Assembly: GCA_027475525.1 (NCBI GenBank)
Contig: JAMWFC010000101.1
Coordinates: forward strand, 443,101 to 507,100
Length of the DNA stretch: 64,000 nt
From: Macrolepiota albuminosa
Taxonomy: Eukaryota; Basidiomycota; Agaricomycetes; Agaricales; Agaricaceae
Reading direction: 5' to 3'
Shown: positions 9,738 to 19,671 of the stretch, piece after piece
Layout of the letters: every line of letters starts with the position of its first letter
Position numbering within the stretch: position 1 is the stretch's first letter
Program-made: the position numbers and the translations under genes
Notes under the pieces: generated by a model
What the model was told of the DNA's origin: nothing
Database searches by the model: none
What the model saw: the letters and a program-made list of their open reading frames with translations, nothing else

Positions 9738-12305
9738 TGAGCTATGAAATTCGTGCCAAAGGCACGAATCGTAGCTCGTTCAGACAAGTGTGGGCCCACT
9801 CAGCACTGCTTTCAGACCGCTTATATAAGCCAGAGTTTGCCAGAGTTTGCCCCTTATTTGTACAAGTGTTTGTATAGGCAATTTTCGAGTTTTTAAGGTT
9901 TTGTTGTACTGTACAGTTGTTTCCCATGCTTCAGAGGCCCCAGAAGCGTCCAACCTGGCATAGGGAATCCCTAGACTTGTTCTCTTTGGATCTCCCTCTG
10001 CCAGGTGAGTAGCTACCTTGATATTGTCAGTATATATTTTAATACACTTTGGATCTCCCTCTGCCAGCTGTGTGACTGAGCCACAGCCTCTAGAGGTCAC
10101 CCTTACAGCCAGTCTCCCACCCTCCTTGTGGCAATAGATCTATGTAGGAACAATCATCCATGGGACATTCTCCTGCTTCTTAGTGCTCGTGAAGAGTACT
10201 GTAATGGTCTTATACAGGGCCTCATTGAGCAATTGAGACATTACTCTGTCTTGGGCAGTAGGGTGGCAGTCCATCATTACCCATTTGAATTTGTTGAGCA
10301 GAAGATAGCCCAACTGACGCTGATGAATCAGTGTAAACTGGTTGTTCACCAGTGAATGGAGCCTGCGGAGCTCTCGAGGACTGTGGAGAAACCTGTAAGG
10401 TGCCACTTGGTACACCTTGCTGTTGTGGGACGTCTGTGTGGCGTTGCCCTTTTTATCGGCCTCGAAGGCCCTGGCTGCACGGGCTTCTTGCCCAACAAAG
10501 ATAGTATTGGTCACTGGCAATCAATAGAACTGGGGGGATAACCTCACACCAAAGAATGAGTTTTGGTGCTCAATAGTGTGATCACGATAGATCACCACAC
10601 CGAGCGCATCAGGGATGCACCCAGTTTTGTCCTCGAGGAGGGCGGCTCCTCGTTTGGTGCTATCTTGCACCTGACAGTCCATCTTGGTCCATCAATTGCT
10701 GTTGCGCCATTCGTGCACCATGTGTTGTGCTGCCATCTCATGTGGCACAGGAGATTCCTTATGAGCCTCTTCAGGCTCCTCATACCATTCGTCATTGGAG
10801 GACAGGGATGGCAGCCTCTCTGGCACAGACTTGTCAGAACATGGGTCTATTGCCCACACACACACTGTGGGAATTGGACTGGCAGGCCCTCTACTAGTAT
10901 TGTGGGTAAGAAGGGGATGTTAGCCCCTGGGGCCCCTTTCAGGGCATCCTCAGAGAAGTGCACGTTGACGTATGTGTGCCCTTCTAGTGGCTTACCCCAA
11001 TGATCTTTTTGGGGTTGCGGGGCCTTAGCCTCAGTGGGGCGTGTGCTTACGCTCCGGAAACTCTGCTCCCCAGAGTGTGTGGTGGATACCATGGATAATG
11101 GTCACAAAGATGCGACCTCAGATACACTACTAGCGAGACGCTGGATGAGCTGGGGGTCAGCTGGAGCAGGGGCATCTTCATAGGGAAGAATGTCCCACCC
11201 TAGACTGGCCTCTTGGCTGGAGATGACAATGCTCAACTGAGTTGAGCGGGAGGGCACATCCTCCACTCCTTGCTGATGTGCCCTTTTGCTGGAGTCAGTG
11301 TCCTGACTCAGGGGTGTAGTCTGCTGCTTACAAGTAGCCAAGATGGCAAGGAGATCAGTTTTGTGCTGAGCACACATGTGATCTATGTTGTCCATCATCT
11401 GGCTGATGAAGACAACTGCCTCCGCATCGTGGAGGAATGACAACTCTCTGGGAACATCATACCTATTGTCCCCCAGGCATTGGAGGAGAGTAGCCAGGAC
11501 TAAGTCCTGGTTGAGACTGGGCTCGACCACCCATGCTTTTTCTTTGTTGCATCGCGGATGTGACTCTTCTTCCGAGCTGGGCTCGGGTTGGTGCGGCATC
11601 TCCAGCTGCTGTAACAAGGAGAGCCTGGCCAGGCTCTCTGTCAGCACATCGGCCAATAAACTAGTGCTTAGTTCTGTATTGAGAGTCTTTGTGCTCTCAA
11701 TGGCTGCGGGGGCCTGCATGAGGGATGCTTGGAGCCTCTCTAAATTGTTGACTGGTAATGTGGTCGACAGGGAAGCCGACTTGCCTCCCTTGGCTAGCGC
11801 CTCATATGAGGCGTCATACTGAGGCATCACGCCCCAAGCCCCCATCCAAGCCAGGGGGTACGGCATCATTATGGGCGTGCCAGGATAGTATGCCAGGCCC
11901 ATAGACTGGGGCAAAGGATGTGCCTCCCTTGCCCCCATTGCCAGTACAGGGGCAAGCTGCCTCCATCCTGATGTTGCTTGGGGGCTGACAAGCCCCCTGT
12001 ACTGGTGTTGCTGGGATTGGCCCTCAGCGTGATGTGGCGCATAAGCACCCGCTACTGGTTGTTGGGGCTGATAGCTGCCCACAGGTGCATTTTGGGGCAT
12101 AAAGTTGCCCTGCATGAGTTGGTGTGGTGGATAGCCACTGATCACTGGCTGCTGCGGCAGGTAGCCCGCTGCTGGTTGTTGCTGCTGCTGTGGAAAGCCC
12201 ACAGCCTGTTGCAATTGTCCCCACTGAGGTGCATTTTGGGTCAGTGGGGGAGCCATCTGCCCCCCCCCTTCAGCTGACAGTAAGACCAACGGCACAGACT
12301 TAAAC

Positions 12306-12336
<31 letters not shown>

Positions 12337-12467
12337 CACTGGGGTCCATGGGCATGCTGTCTATGGTTAAGGAAAGAAAGGGAAAAAAGAAATTTTAAAT
12401 TTCAGATGTGTTTCAGCCACAGCTGCTGACCAACTCAGCCAAGCTGCAATTGGCACTGCCAATCAAA

Positions 12468-14296
12468 TTAAGCGCCAGCACACTTACCTAACTGATGTGG
12501 GCACTGAACACCCTTCAACTCCAAATAACGGTCAAGTGCCGCCAACTTGGAGCAATGGAAGTGTGGCTCCCATGTTGTGTTCCCGAGGGACCACCGTACC
12601 TCAAACTCGAGCATATTATGCTCAGTCCACTGATGCCCTATGATACACTTGATAAACCATTCATCATCGTCTCGTGCTCCAAAGTCATAGGGGCCCGGGG
12701 TCACTCTGCTAGAGAATAGTGTGTCGTCAGACGTGCTATATGGTCGCAACAGTGACACATGGAACTTTAGAACGATTCGTCGTTCCTGCAATGCCTGAAG
12801 CAGCTCCAACACATAGTTGGAGGTACTTGGCTCCATGTCTAGCATGCGGTATGGGCCTACCCATTTTGGGCAGAGTCTACTTGCCCATCCCTTTGAGAGT
12901 CTCAGGTTATGCGTTGACAGATAGACCAACGCTCCCACTGCTATTGGTAGGTCTGTTCGCCTACAGTGATTGGTGTTTTTTGCCTGAAAGACTCGCATCT
13001 CTATGATGGCATCATGTACCGCCACAATATTCTCCAGAGCCTGCCTGGCAAACTCAACAACTCCTTGGTGGGCCACCACATCTGCACAAATTTTGTGCAG
13101 CATGGAGGGCAAGTACCCTCCATTGAGCTCAAAGGGCGCATACCCTGTTGTCTCTGAGATACTCACGTTAATCGTGAACTCAGTAAGTGGACACCAGTCC
13201 ACCCAGTCACGTTGGTAAGGGCAAACAACTGCCCTCAAGATCTGTGGTTGGCCCACTCAGTTTGCCCATCCATCTGAGGATGGAATGACATCGACATGAG
13301 GCGTCAAGCTCCTAACAGTTTGTGGAGTTCCCTCCACCATTGAGACGTGAACTTTGAGTCACGGTCACTCACAATAGTACTAGGCAGCCCATGCAACCTA
13401 ACGATCTCCCTGAGGTAGATCCACAACAGCTTCTTAGCCATCAGCATAGTTTGCACCGGTATAAGGTGCACCATGCTCGTCATGCGGCAGATTACCACCC
13501 AGAGGTAATCAAATCCTCTAGACTCAGAAAAGGGACCTACAAAGTCCATTCCAATGAAGTCCCAAGGTTTTACCAGCACAGGTAGCTGGTATAGCTTCCT
13601 GGCAGGGGATCCAGGGGGCAACTTTGCCTGCTGACACGCTGCGCATGATGTGCAGAACTTAGTCCCCTCTTGGGCCATACATAGCCACCAATACCATCTA
13701 CAGATGTACCCCAACGTTTGTGCGGCACCAAAGTGCCCCACTAGTGCATGGGCCTGGTCGAGTACTTGCATAACAATAGTTTGCGTATGGGGAAGGCAGA
13801 CTACTGCCACCCCTTGACGGTTCTCCATCATGATCAGTCCACCAGGCCCCTGCCTGAACTGAGGGTGGTCATCAGGATTGGTGATTATCTTGGCAAAGAG
13901 AGAATCATTACCATATTCCCACATCATTTCTATGTGGAAGTCGTTGCTGCCCAGGCTAAGGGGCTGGGATGACAGTAATTCACCTTCAAGCATCTCAGCC
14001 AGAGTAACGGGTCTGTTGGGGTGCTCGTATTCCCCAGGTGATGCTGGATCCATGACTTCATGCTCTTTGAGCAGCTGGACAGCTATGTCCCGCTCTTCAC
14101 GCTGCTCCCTGAGATGAGTACTTCCCCTCCGTTTGTCGTCACACATCACATGTATGTCCAGGACATGCTCCCTGATTTCCTGGTATCGGTGGAGAGGTAG
14201 ATCCTCTCTGTCTGGGTTGATGCAGCAGTCTGCCTGCACATACTTATGAGGCTTGTGAGCCTCCCTGACTACATTGCTCTCAAAGTAGCTAGACAA
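12468..14296 (-). pseudogene. G1 integrase with C-terminal chromodomain
   Basis: From 14296 down: after an RNase H tail comes the zinc-binding region (HALVGHFGAAQTLGYICRWY then CTSCAACQQAK). The catalytic core follows with Asp in IGMDFVGPF, Asp in TIVSDRDSKF, and Glu in MDGQTEWANH near 13270. A one-base frame change there moves to the frame of 13256-12468. GALVYLSTHNLRLSKG and KFHVSLLRPY are the GPY/F-type end, and EFEVRWSLGNTTWEP is a chromodomain core near 12600. This is what defines the element as a chromovirus. Joins chromosomal target sites in the family; this copy is broken by the frame change. Confidence 0.85.
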
Positions 14297-14621
14297 GCAA
14301 TCTGCTACTTTGTTGAGTTCACCTTTAACATAGGTGATGTTGAACTAGTATCTCAACATGTAGTCAATCCAACGTCGCTGACAGGTTCACCTGGGCTTTG
14401 AAGAATTCAAGTGCCTTGTGATCCATTATGATATTGATGGGGTATCCCATCAGCTTATCCTCCCACTTGAGGAGGGCCTCTAGTATGGCTAGGGTCTCCA
14501 GCTCGTGCACAGCATAGTTTTGCTGGGCAGTTGTGAACTTTTTCGACATGAACCCTGCTGGGCAGCAAGTCTGCCAGCTACTCCCCTGACCATACATGGC
14601 ACCAACGCCTGTCTTAGACGC

Positions 14622-15767
14622 TGATAGGCTTCTACTTGGACTGAGTGCATCAAGGGACATTATAGGCCAACCGACACTTGATGTACTGAAGACTCTAGCA
14701 ACCAGTTGAGAATATAGAGCAGCCCTAACTCTGGCAATCTACTACAGGATTTAGCCATTTACCCTGACCACTAGCTACCAGGCCTTCAGCACACTCCATT
14801 CACCTATCCCAAAGATGGAGGCTCAGAATGTATAGCGCTAACATGATGGTGGGAGAGGACTCTAACTAAACCCTGATCACTTCCAGAAGGAGCCAGCAAC
14901 AGGCGCTGCCATTTGACGAGGCACTTCAATCAGAAGTCTAAAAGGATCAATGATGGTGGCACTGGATATACTTAAATCTGACATCTGGACCTGTCAGGAA
15001 CTGGTACAATGAGTAGTGCTAACATTAGCGCTCATGGCGTCTGTTGAGGATTTTCCAACCATACCCCAGAACAGCCTGGCCAATCGGAGTTATAGTAAAA
15101 GTGAGCAGACTTGTACAATTCTAAGTCAATATAGAGTCGCCGCTGGTTGCCATGGGTCATAATGTCATTGGTCGCCGTCATCCATGTGCAAAAGGTTGCC
15201 ATTGACAGGTCACCATTAGAGGAAACCACAAGGAGAGGCACTAGGAGGTAGCGCCGCAGATGGACTTTTATCTTGGCATTGACAGGTCACCATTAGAGGA
15301 AACCACAAGGAGAGGCACTAGGAGGTAGCGCCGCAGATGGACTTTTATCTTGGCAAACACGGTAGTGCATAGTATATAAAATAGCTACTTTACATGTATA
15401 TAACAATGAATTGTAACCTCTTGAGCACCCAGTTATACTTAGCGTTCAAATCGCGCTAGCTTTCTCTGACTTTGTCACTAAGTCAGGCACTAGCCTCGTC
15501 TATCTCATCTTTGTTGTTTACGGTGCTACTTATGGGCACAATATGCTGCGCTACTTGTCTTTTCTTTAATATCTTTGTTTAAGCTACGATGCTTACCGTC
15601 TGCCAGGTAGCCCCTGAAGCGCTATAATTTAGCACATCGTTTTATCACCTTTGCTTGAGCACACCGGGACCCTGTCAGGACTCCTCACAACTACGCATGC
15701 CAAGCACTGGAGACGGTGTTGTACTGCGTATATGTCCAGCGCATCCAAACCACAGTTGGCATCATCA
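14622..15767 (+). repeat. Solo LTR family B in G1 RNase H
   Basis: Begins TGATAGGC, ends GGCATCATCA (TGAT/ATCA termini), and is flanked by identical ACGC at 14618-14621 and 15768-15771. Excision of the LTR with one ACGC restores the RNase H reading across LICNA/SKTGVG, which confirms the boundaries. 1,146 bp, or 1,069 bp without the internal 77-bp duplication. Confidence 0.88.
15201..15354. repeat. 77-bp exact tandem duplication (2 of 9)
   Basis: Two identical units starting ATTGACAGGTCACC. LTR B copy 1 (about 2605-2690) has only one unit here. Confidence 0.9.
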
Positions 15768-16872
15768 ACGCGTTGCAAATGAGCCATATAGGCTTGTCCT
15801 GTCTAAGGTCGATTGGTCAAATAACCAGAGTCTTTGTACAGATCCATTTGACTATCTTGAAGCACTGCTGGTGCAGCAGCCTCCAATTGAATGGTGACTC
15901 ATTCTGCGTCATGGCCATAAGTAGCCCAGTATAAGCAGTGACATCAGGCAAGAAGCTCAATATGTAGTTGACAAAGCCAACGAATCATTGAATGTCATTG
16001 TAGTTTTGTGGCGTGTGCCACTCCCAAATGCAATCGAGCTTGTCCTGATTGGGGTGGATACCCTGCTCGTCAATGACATGCCCTAGGCAGTCTATACTCT
16101 GAGCGTAAAGCTCACACTTTTTCCACTTCAAGTACAACTTGTACTTGCGTAGTCGTTCAAATACGACTCTGAGGTGCTGCTCATGCTCCTCCATAGAATC
16201 CGAGTAGATGAATATGTCATCTAAGTAGACATGCATAAAGCATCCTATTACGTCTCGAAAAATAGAGGTCATTAGCCTCTGAAAGGTTGCAGGAGCATTA
16301 CAGTCTCCAATCTGCATTATGTTGCTCATGAACATGCCCATGATCGATGCAAATATGGTCTTGGGTACGTCTTTGGTGTGAATGCGCACCTGCTCATAGG
16401 CGTTAGTAAGGTCAATCTTCAAGCAATACTTCGCCTGAGCCACATCTTCCTGGATCACCTCCTGATCTGGTAAAGGAGTTACATCCTTTATCGTATTGTC
16501 ATTGCGCTGACATGCATCAAGAGCTGTTCGAAGGGTTCCATCCTTCTTTGGGATGCACAATAATGGTGCAGCCTGAGCAGTGGTGCATGGTGACCACTAC
16601 TGAGCATCCAAATAGCAATTAGTTTTATTACATAATTGCTCCTGGAGTGCGTGTGGGCAGCGTGGCAAGTGGTACTTGTATTGCTTGCTCTCGTCTATGA
16701 GGTTGATCTCATGGTTCACTTCCTGCCATGGCAGGAGCTCCTCCTTGGTCCCATTGACCATATCAGCAAATTCTTCTTGCCATTGCTGATGCAACCGAGG
16801 TATATCTTCCTCACAAAGGCTTGTTGCCTTCTGTTTCCTCTTTATATGCACTGGGGGAAATACTTCCACCAT

Positions 16873-18490
16873 CTCTGAGAGTGACTGAGGCTGTGGTGCA
16901 TATCGCTCATGCTGTAGTACTTGGTTGCAAGTAGTACTGATAGTTCTGGGGCTTTCTTGAAGTCTTAGAAAGTGACCTCTAATCTACACTGGTGCTTGAT
17001 AATGAGGTTGATGTATTGGGTGCTTCACAGAATATCAAATATCCTGATGGGCAGAAGAAGGTTCTCAATAAACTCCAGCCTAAGTAGTTCACTCCCTGGG
17101 AACCACCGAGCTTTTGTCTACCAATAGACTTCCAATAAGAGGTGCTCAATAAACTCTAGCCTAGGTGATTCACTCTCTGGGAACCACTGAGCCTTTGCCT
17201 ATCAATTGCCTGTCTATTCTCTACTAAACTTGGGCTATTTATACTGTTTTTCTGGTGCACAGACCACTATCTACACCTGACTCTTTGTTGTCAACTCCTC
17301 AGCCTCCAGAACATATTTGATAGTCCAATTTCCCTTTTGGGAGGCATGTTTCGGTGACTCTTTGTTGTCAACTCCCCAGCCTCCAGAACATATTTGATAG
17401 TCCAATTTCCCTTTTGGGAGGCATGTTTCAGTGCCACCAGTTCCACCATTCCTCTGGATGTCTCTGATTGCCACTTCCCCATTTGCTTCAGCTCCATTTA
17501 GCATGATCCCATTCATAGATCCTTCTTTCCCCTTTTAGTGCTTCCCTGCATTCCATGCTTCTTTTGACATCCCTCCATGCTTCTTTTCCTTTCCCCTTTC
17601 AGTCATGTCAAATTGGGCATTGTCAGATCTGATCTTGATCTAGATCATCACAAATTGATCCCATTTCATCACTTCTGCCAGCTCCCATGCTTCTCCTCCC
17701 CATTACAGTGGTTGGACTATTGTTGAGTGGATAGCTTGAGCTGGTCCCTGCCCTTTGTTCTGTACTGTCTGTGTATTTATTTGGGGTGTTTTTGGAGATA
17801 TAATTTGTTGAGACTGCTATCAGGAGGCTTACAGCTTTTAGCCTGATGATTAAATGTTGATTTTGACTTCTGGTGCATGTTGTGTCTCTGACTGCTGGTA
17901 CAGCGTTGTATTAGCGCCTTGCGAGCACCCGAGTGACACTGTCATTGAGTATATGTAGTCTCAGTAGGGAACCCACTACCGCTGCCTTATAAGCCACAAG
18001 GCTTTTTTCCTCATGTACAAGTGAGTATGCTACAGACACCTTATCCGACGCTGGCTAGCAATATGCTAGTATGACGGTTGTCCATCACTGGTGTGCATTT
18101 TACGCACACGTGGCTGCCACCAGTTCGTTCCACTCCTGCGGCATTCAAGGGTTGTATGCCCAGTTGTACTTGGAAAGGGGTGCTGGTCATTCCCATAGGG
18201 ACCGTGTGTCCTCCCCACATGAGGCTTCTGCCTCTCGGTTGCTGTCTCCTAAGTCATCTAACTTGACTTGTGAGGACATAGATGGGTATACATCCACTGA
18301 GTCCTCCTGCTGTCTCACCTTTTGCTGGCACTTGTCTGAAGGCTTTGCGCCTTGATCATCAGGAGCAAGTATTTGCTCATCGCTCATCTTGGAGGCTTGA
18401 TACTCCTTCTCGTTCATCATCACTGCATTGTGGTCTGAGCTCAGTCCAGGCATGGCCTGCACTTCCTCATCCACATCCTCCACCGCCGGC
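16873..18490. other. G1 segment between protease and RT, with unassigned repeat sequence
   Basis: 18187-18490 on the minus strand is an acidic spacer (VEDVDEEVQAMPGLSS), probably the pol region after the protease. About 17000-17960 has no clear coding sense. It holds two diverged copies of a 'gctcaataaactc..gcct..attcactc..tgggaaccac' segment (near 17070 and 17150) and a period-77 duplication at 17281. It may be another LTR, but I could not find its ends. Confidence 0.4.
17281..17434. repeat. 77-bp near-exact tandem duplication (3 of 9)
   Basis: Two units starting CTCTTTGTTGTCAACTCC, with a T/C difference near 17298 and a further difference at the 3' end. Not perfectly identical, unlike most of the set. 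Confidence 0.85.
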
Positions 18491-18507
18491 ACTTTGCACC
18501 AGCCGAG

Positions 18508-19438
18508 TCATGGAGACTCCTTGCGTTTCTCTGTAGTGCAATGACATCGCAGGTGATTATTAGTGTTGTCTGCTGTAGCTTGTTTGGCTGGGTTCACCTT
18601 CCCATCCACTAGCACCTGATAGTAATCAAAGTCTGGCATGACTTTGTTAGGCTGCATGAATGGTGTTCCCAGTATCATATCATAGCGATCAAAGTTTGCT
18701 ACATCTATGTACTCCCAGCTACGTGAGCCTGGTGTCTGGACAGTTACATTCATCCCATACTGTACTATAGCATGGCTTCCTACAGTGCCCAGCTGCAATG
18801 CCAATGGCGTATCCAACTCCTGCACAGAGATTCCATACATGTGGGCAAACTGTCAGGGGACTCCTCATTCCTTTCTTCTTTCACTCTTTATTTCTTCACT
18901 CAGTACTCTCAGAGTCCCATAAGGTCCATGCTTTGTGGCCATTTACATCCACATACAAGACCAGGCACTCCTTGTCTGCCCATTTCAGTGTAGGGCGCTG
19001 CAACGTGCCCTCTGCTTGACAAAGGGTCACCTTCTTCATCTGAACCACATTATTTTTTTCGTGATCGTTTGAGGATGGCCAATCTGTCATCGCCGCTAGG
19101 CACTCAGAGTCGCTGTTGCGACTATAGTACTCATTGTTGTAGACATCATTGTATACATTGACTGTAACGTACTCCTCCCCCTCCATGACCACACTCTTGG
19201 GCTTGGCACCCAATGCCTCCTCTGGGGGCTCTTGGTCATTTGTGAGGTGCTCTGCCTTGGACTCAGCAGACATGTCCCCATCACTCCCACTCGCAGCTGC
19301 AGTATGTGTGGCTCGCAGGTGGGCACGGAATGTATACCCCTTTCTCAGGGCTCCTGTCTTCGCGGGGCAATTGGTAGCGTAGTGGCCTGGCTGGCTGCAC
19401 ATGAAGCAGGTCCCCGTTTGACCTGGTGGGTTGGCTGG
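18508..19438 (-). pseudogene. G1 nucleocapsid zinc knuckle and aspartic protease
   Basis: Minus strand: CFMCSQPGHYATNC is an intact CX2CX4HX4C knuckle at about 19400. An acidic linker leads to the protease active site, which reads LWDSESTE where DSGST is expected (Gly to Glu, a G-to-A change). A 50-bp LTR A fragment at 18851-18900 then interrupts it. The reading resumes with QFAHMYGISVQELDTP, and the protease flap/C-part ends in YDMILGTPFM. The missing Gly and the insertion mean the protease could not work. Confidence 0.8.
18851..18900 (+). repeat. 50-bp fragment of LTR A
   Basis: TGTCAGGGGACTCCTCATT and the next 30 bases match the first 50 bp of LTR A only. It lies just after the protease active site of G1. 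No target duplication, so it is probably a remnant left by deletion of a longer insertion. Confidence 0.75.
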
Positions 19439-19671
19439 TGTAGCGTAGTCCGCTATGTGGCGTTGGCCACATAGCTTTACTTACTGTAGTCAATATTATA
19501 TTATATTTATTATAATATAATATTAGTATTAATTACTTTACTATACCTAGTTACATGTGCTGCTTACTAAGCAGCTTAGTTTTTGTTGCACACTACCTTG
19601 TCAATAGACCGGTCTGGTCTGATTCAGTGGTGTGTGCATACTAAGCTCTTCAAACCCGTAACTTCGTTACA
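19439..19671 (+). repeat. Reversed solo LTR of the G1 family (233 bp) in gag
   Basis: TGTAGCG...CGTTACA, clearly related to the G1 LTRs but more diverged and in the opposite orientation to them. Flanked by identical GCTGG at 19434-19438 and 19672-19676. Hairpins CTATGTGGC-GTT-GGCCACATAG and GTAAC-TTC-GTTAC lie at its ends. It separates the gag capsid from the zinc knuckle. Confidence 0.9.

Larger units (their letters stand above)
8610..9778. mobile_element. Helitron-like non-autonomous element with tandem array
   Basis: Comparison with LTR A copy 1 gives the empty site 'accATTCtGACAAG'. The insert begins TCTATAATATATGGG, ends ...CGTAGCTCG, and makes no target duplication. It sits between A and T, or equally between T and T if shifted by one base (8611-9779). 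The 3' end is a strong stem: GAGCTATG pairs with CGTAGCTC and, inside that, ATTCGTGCC-AAA-GGCACGAAT, ending at the junction. Interior: about 280 bp of AT-rich sequence, an 11-copy 61-bp array, then two 77-bp units. No ORF. The canonical CTRR 3' end is not present, so the class is an inference. Confidence 0.6.
8440..10107 (+). repeat. Solo LTR family A, copy 2, carrying a Helitron-like insertion
   Basis: Starts TGTCAGGAGACTCC at 8440 and ends CTTACA at 10107. It is flanked by identical GCCAG at 8435-8439 and 10108-10112, a perfect 5-bp target duplication. After subtracting the 1,169-bp insert it is 499 bp, against 498 bp for copy 1. It lies in the third ORF of G1, opposite to G1's orientation. 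Confidence 0.9.
7459..12355 (-). pseudogene. Extra third ORF of G1, about 1,080 codons, function unknown
   Basis: Starts MPMDPSEQQQQQQQQHQ at 12355, 112 bases after the integrase stop and on the same strand. Residues 1-170 are Gln/Pro/Gly-rich (QQQQQPAAGYLPQQP). Residues 170-420 are mixed helical and acidic. In-frame stops interrupt 12355-10592 near 11102, 10847 and 10592, each fitting CGA or CAG to TGA or TAG, and a frame change follows. At 10107/8440 a solo LTR interrupts it, and the reading resumes as AFVGLTPPDPKQPFALDYLD. It continues with more stops to an acidic Pro-rich end (PGDSPIAPVPDLPTA) near 7459. No membrane segment, protease or nucleic-acid motif is visible. I do not recognise the family. 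Confidence 0.6.
14364..16872 (-). pseudogene. G1 reverse transcriptase and RNase H, split by a solo LTR
   Basis: RT reads from 16872: KKDGTLRTALDACQRND, IDLTNAYEQVRI, the catalytic box VYLDDIFIYSDSMEEH (YLDD intact), then KKCELYAQSIDCLGHVI. A stop separates 16597 from 16560, and one more follows in the connection domain. The RNase H start KPIWLICNA is cut by the solo LTR at 15767 and resumes after 14622 as SKTGVGAMYGQGSSW, with the later HELETLAILEAL motif. Minus-strand frame and order fit Ty3/gypsy. Inactive. Confidence 0.85.

Noticed and set aside
345..10107. LTR A copies at 345 and 8440 as the two ends of one element
   Set aside because: The 8440-10107 copy has its own GCCAG duplication and lies inside G1, so it is a solo LTR.
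11385..12277. Plus-strand ORFs inside the G1 third ORF
   Set aside because: Antisense to a longer minus-strand frame starting with ATG right after the integrase.
7459..12355. Envelope-like protein in G1
   Set aside because: No signal peptide or hydrophobic membrane segment is visible in any part of the ORF.
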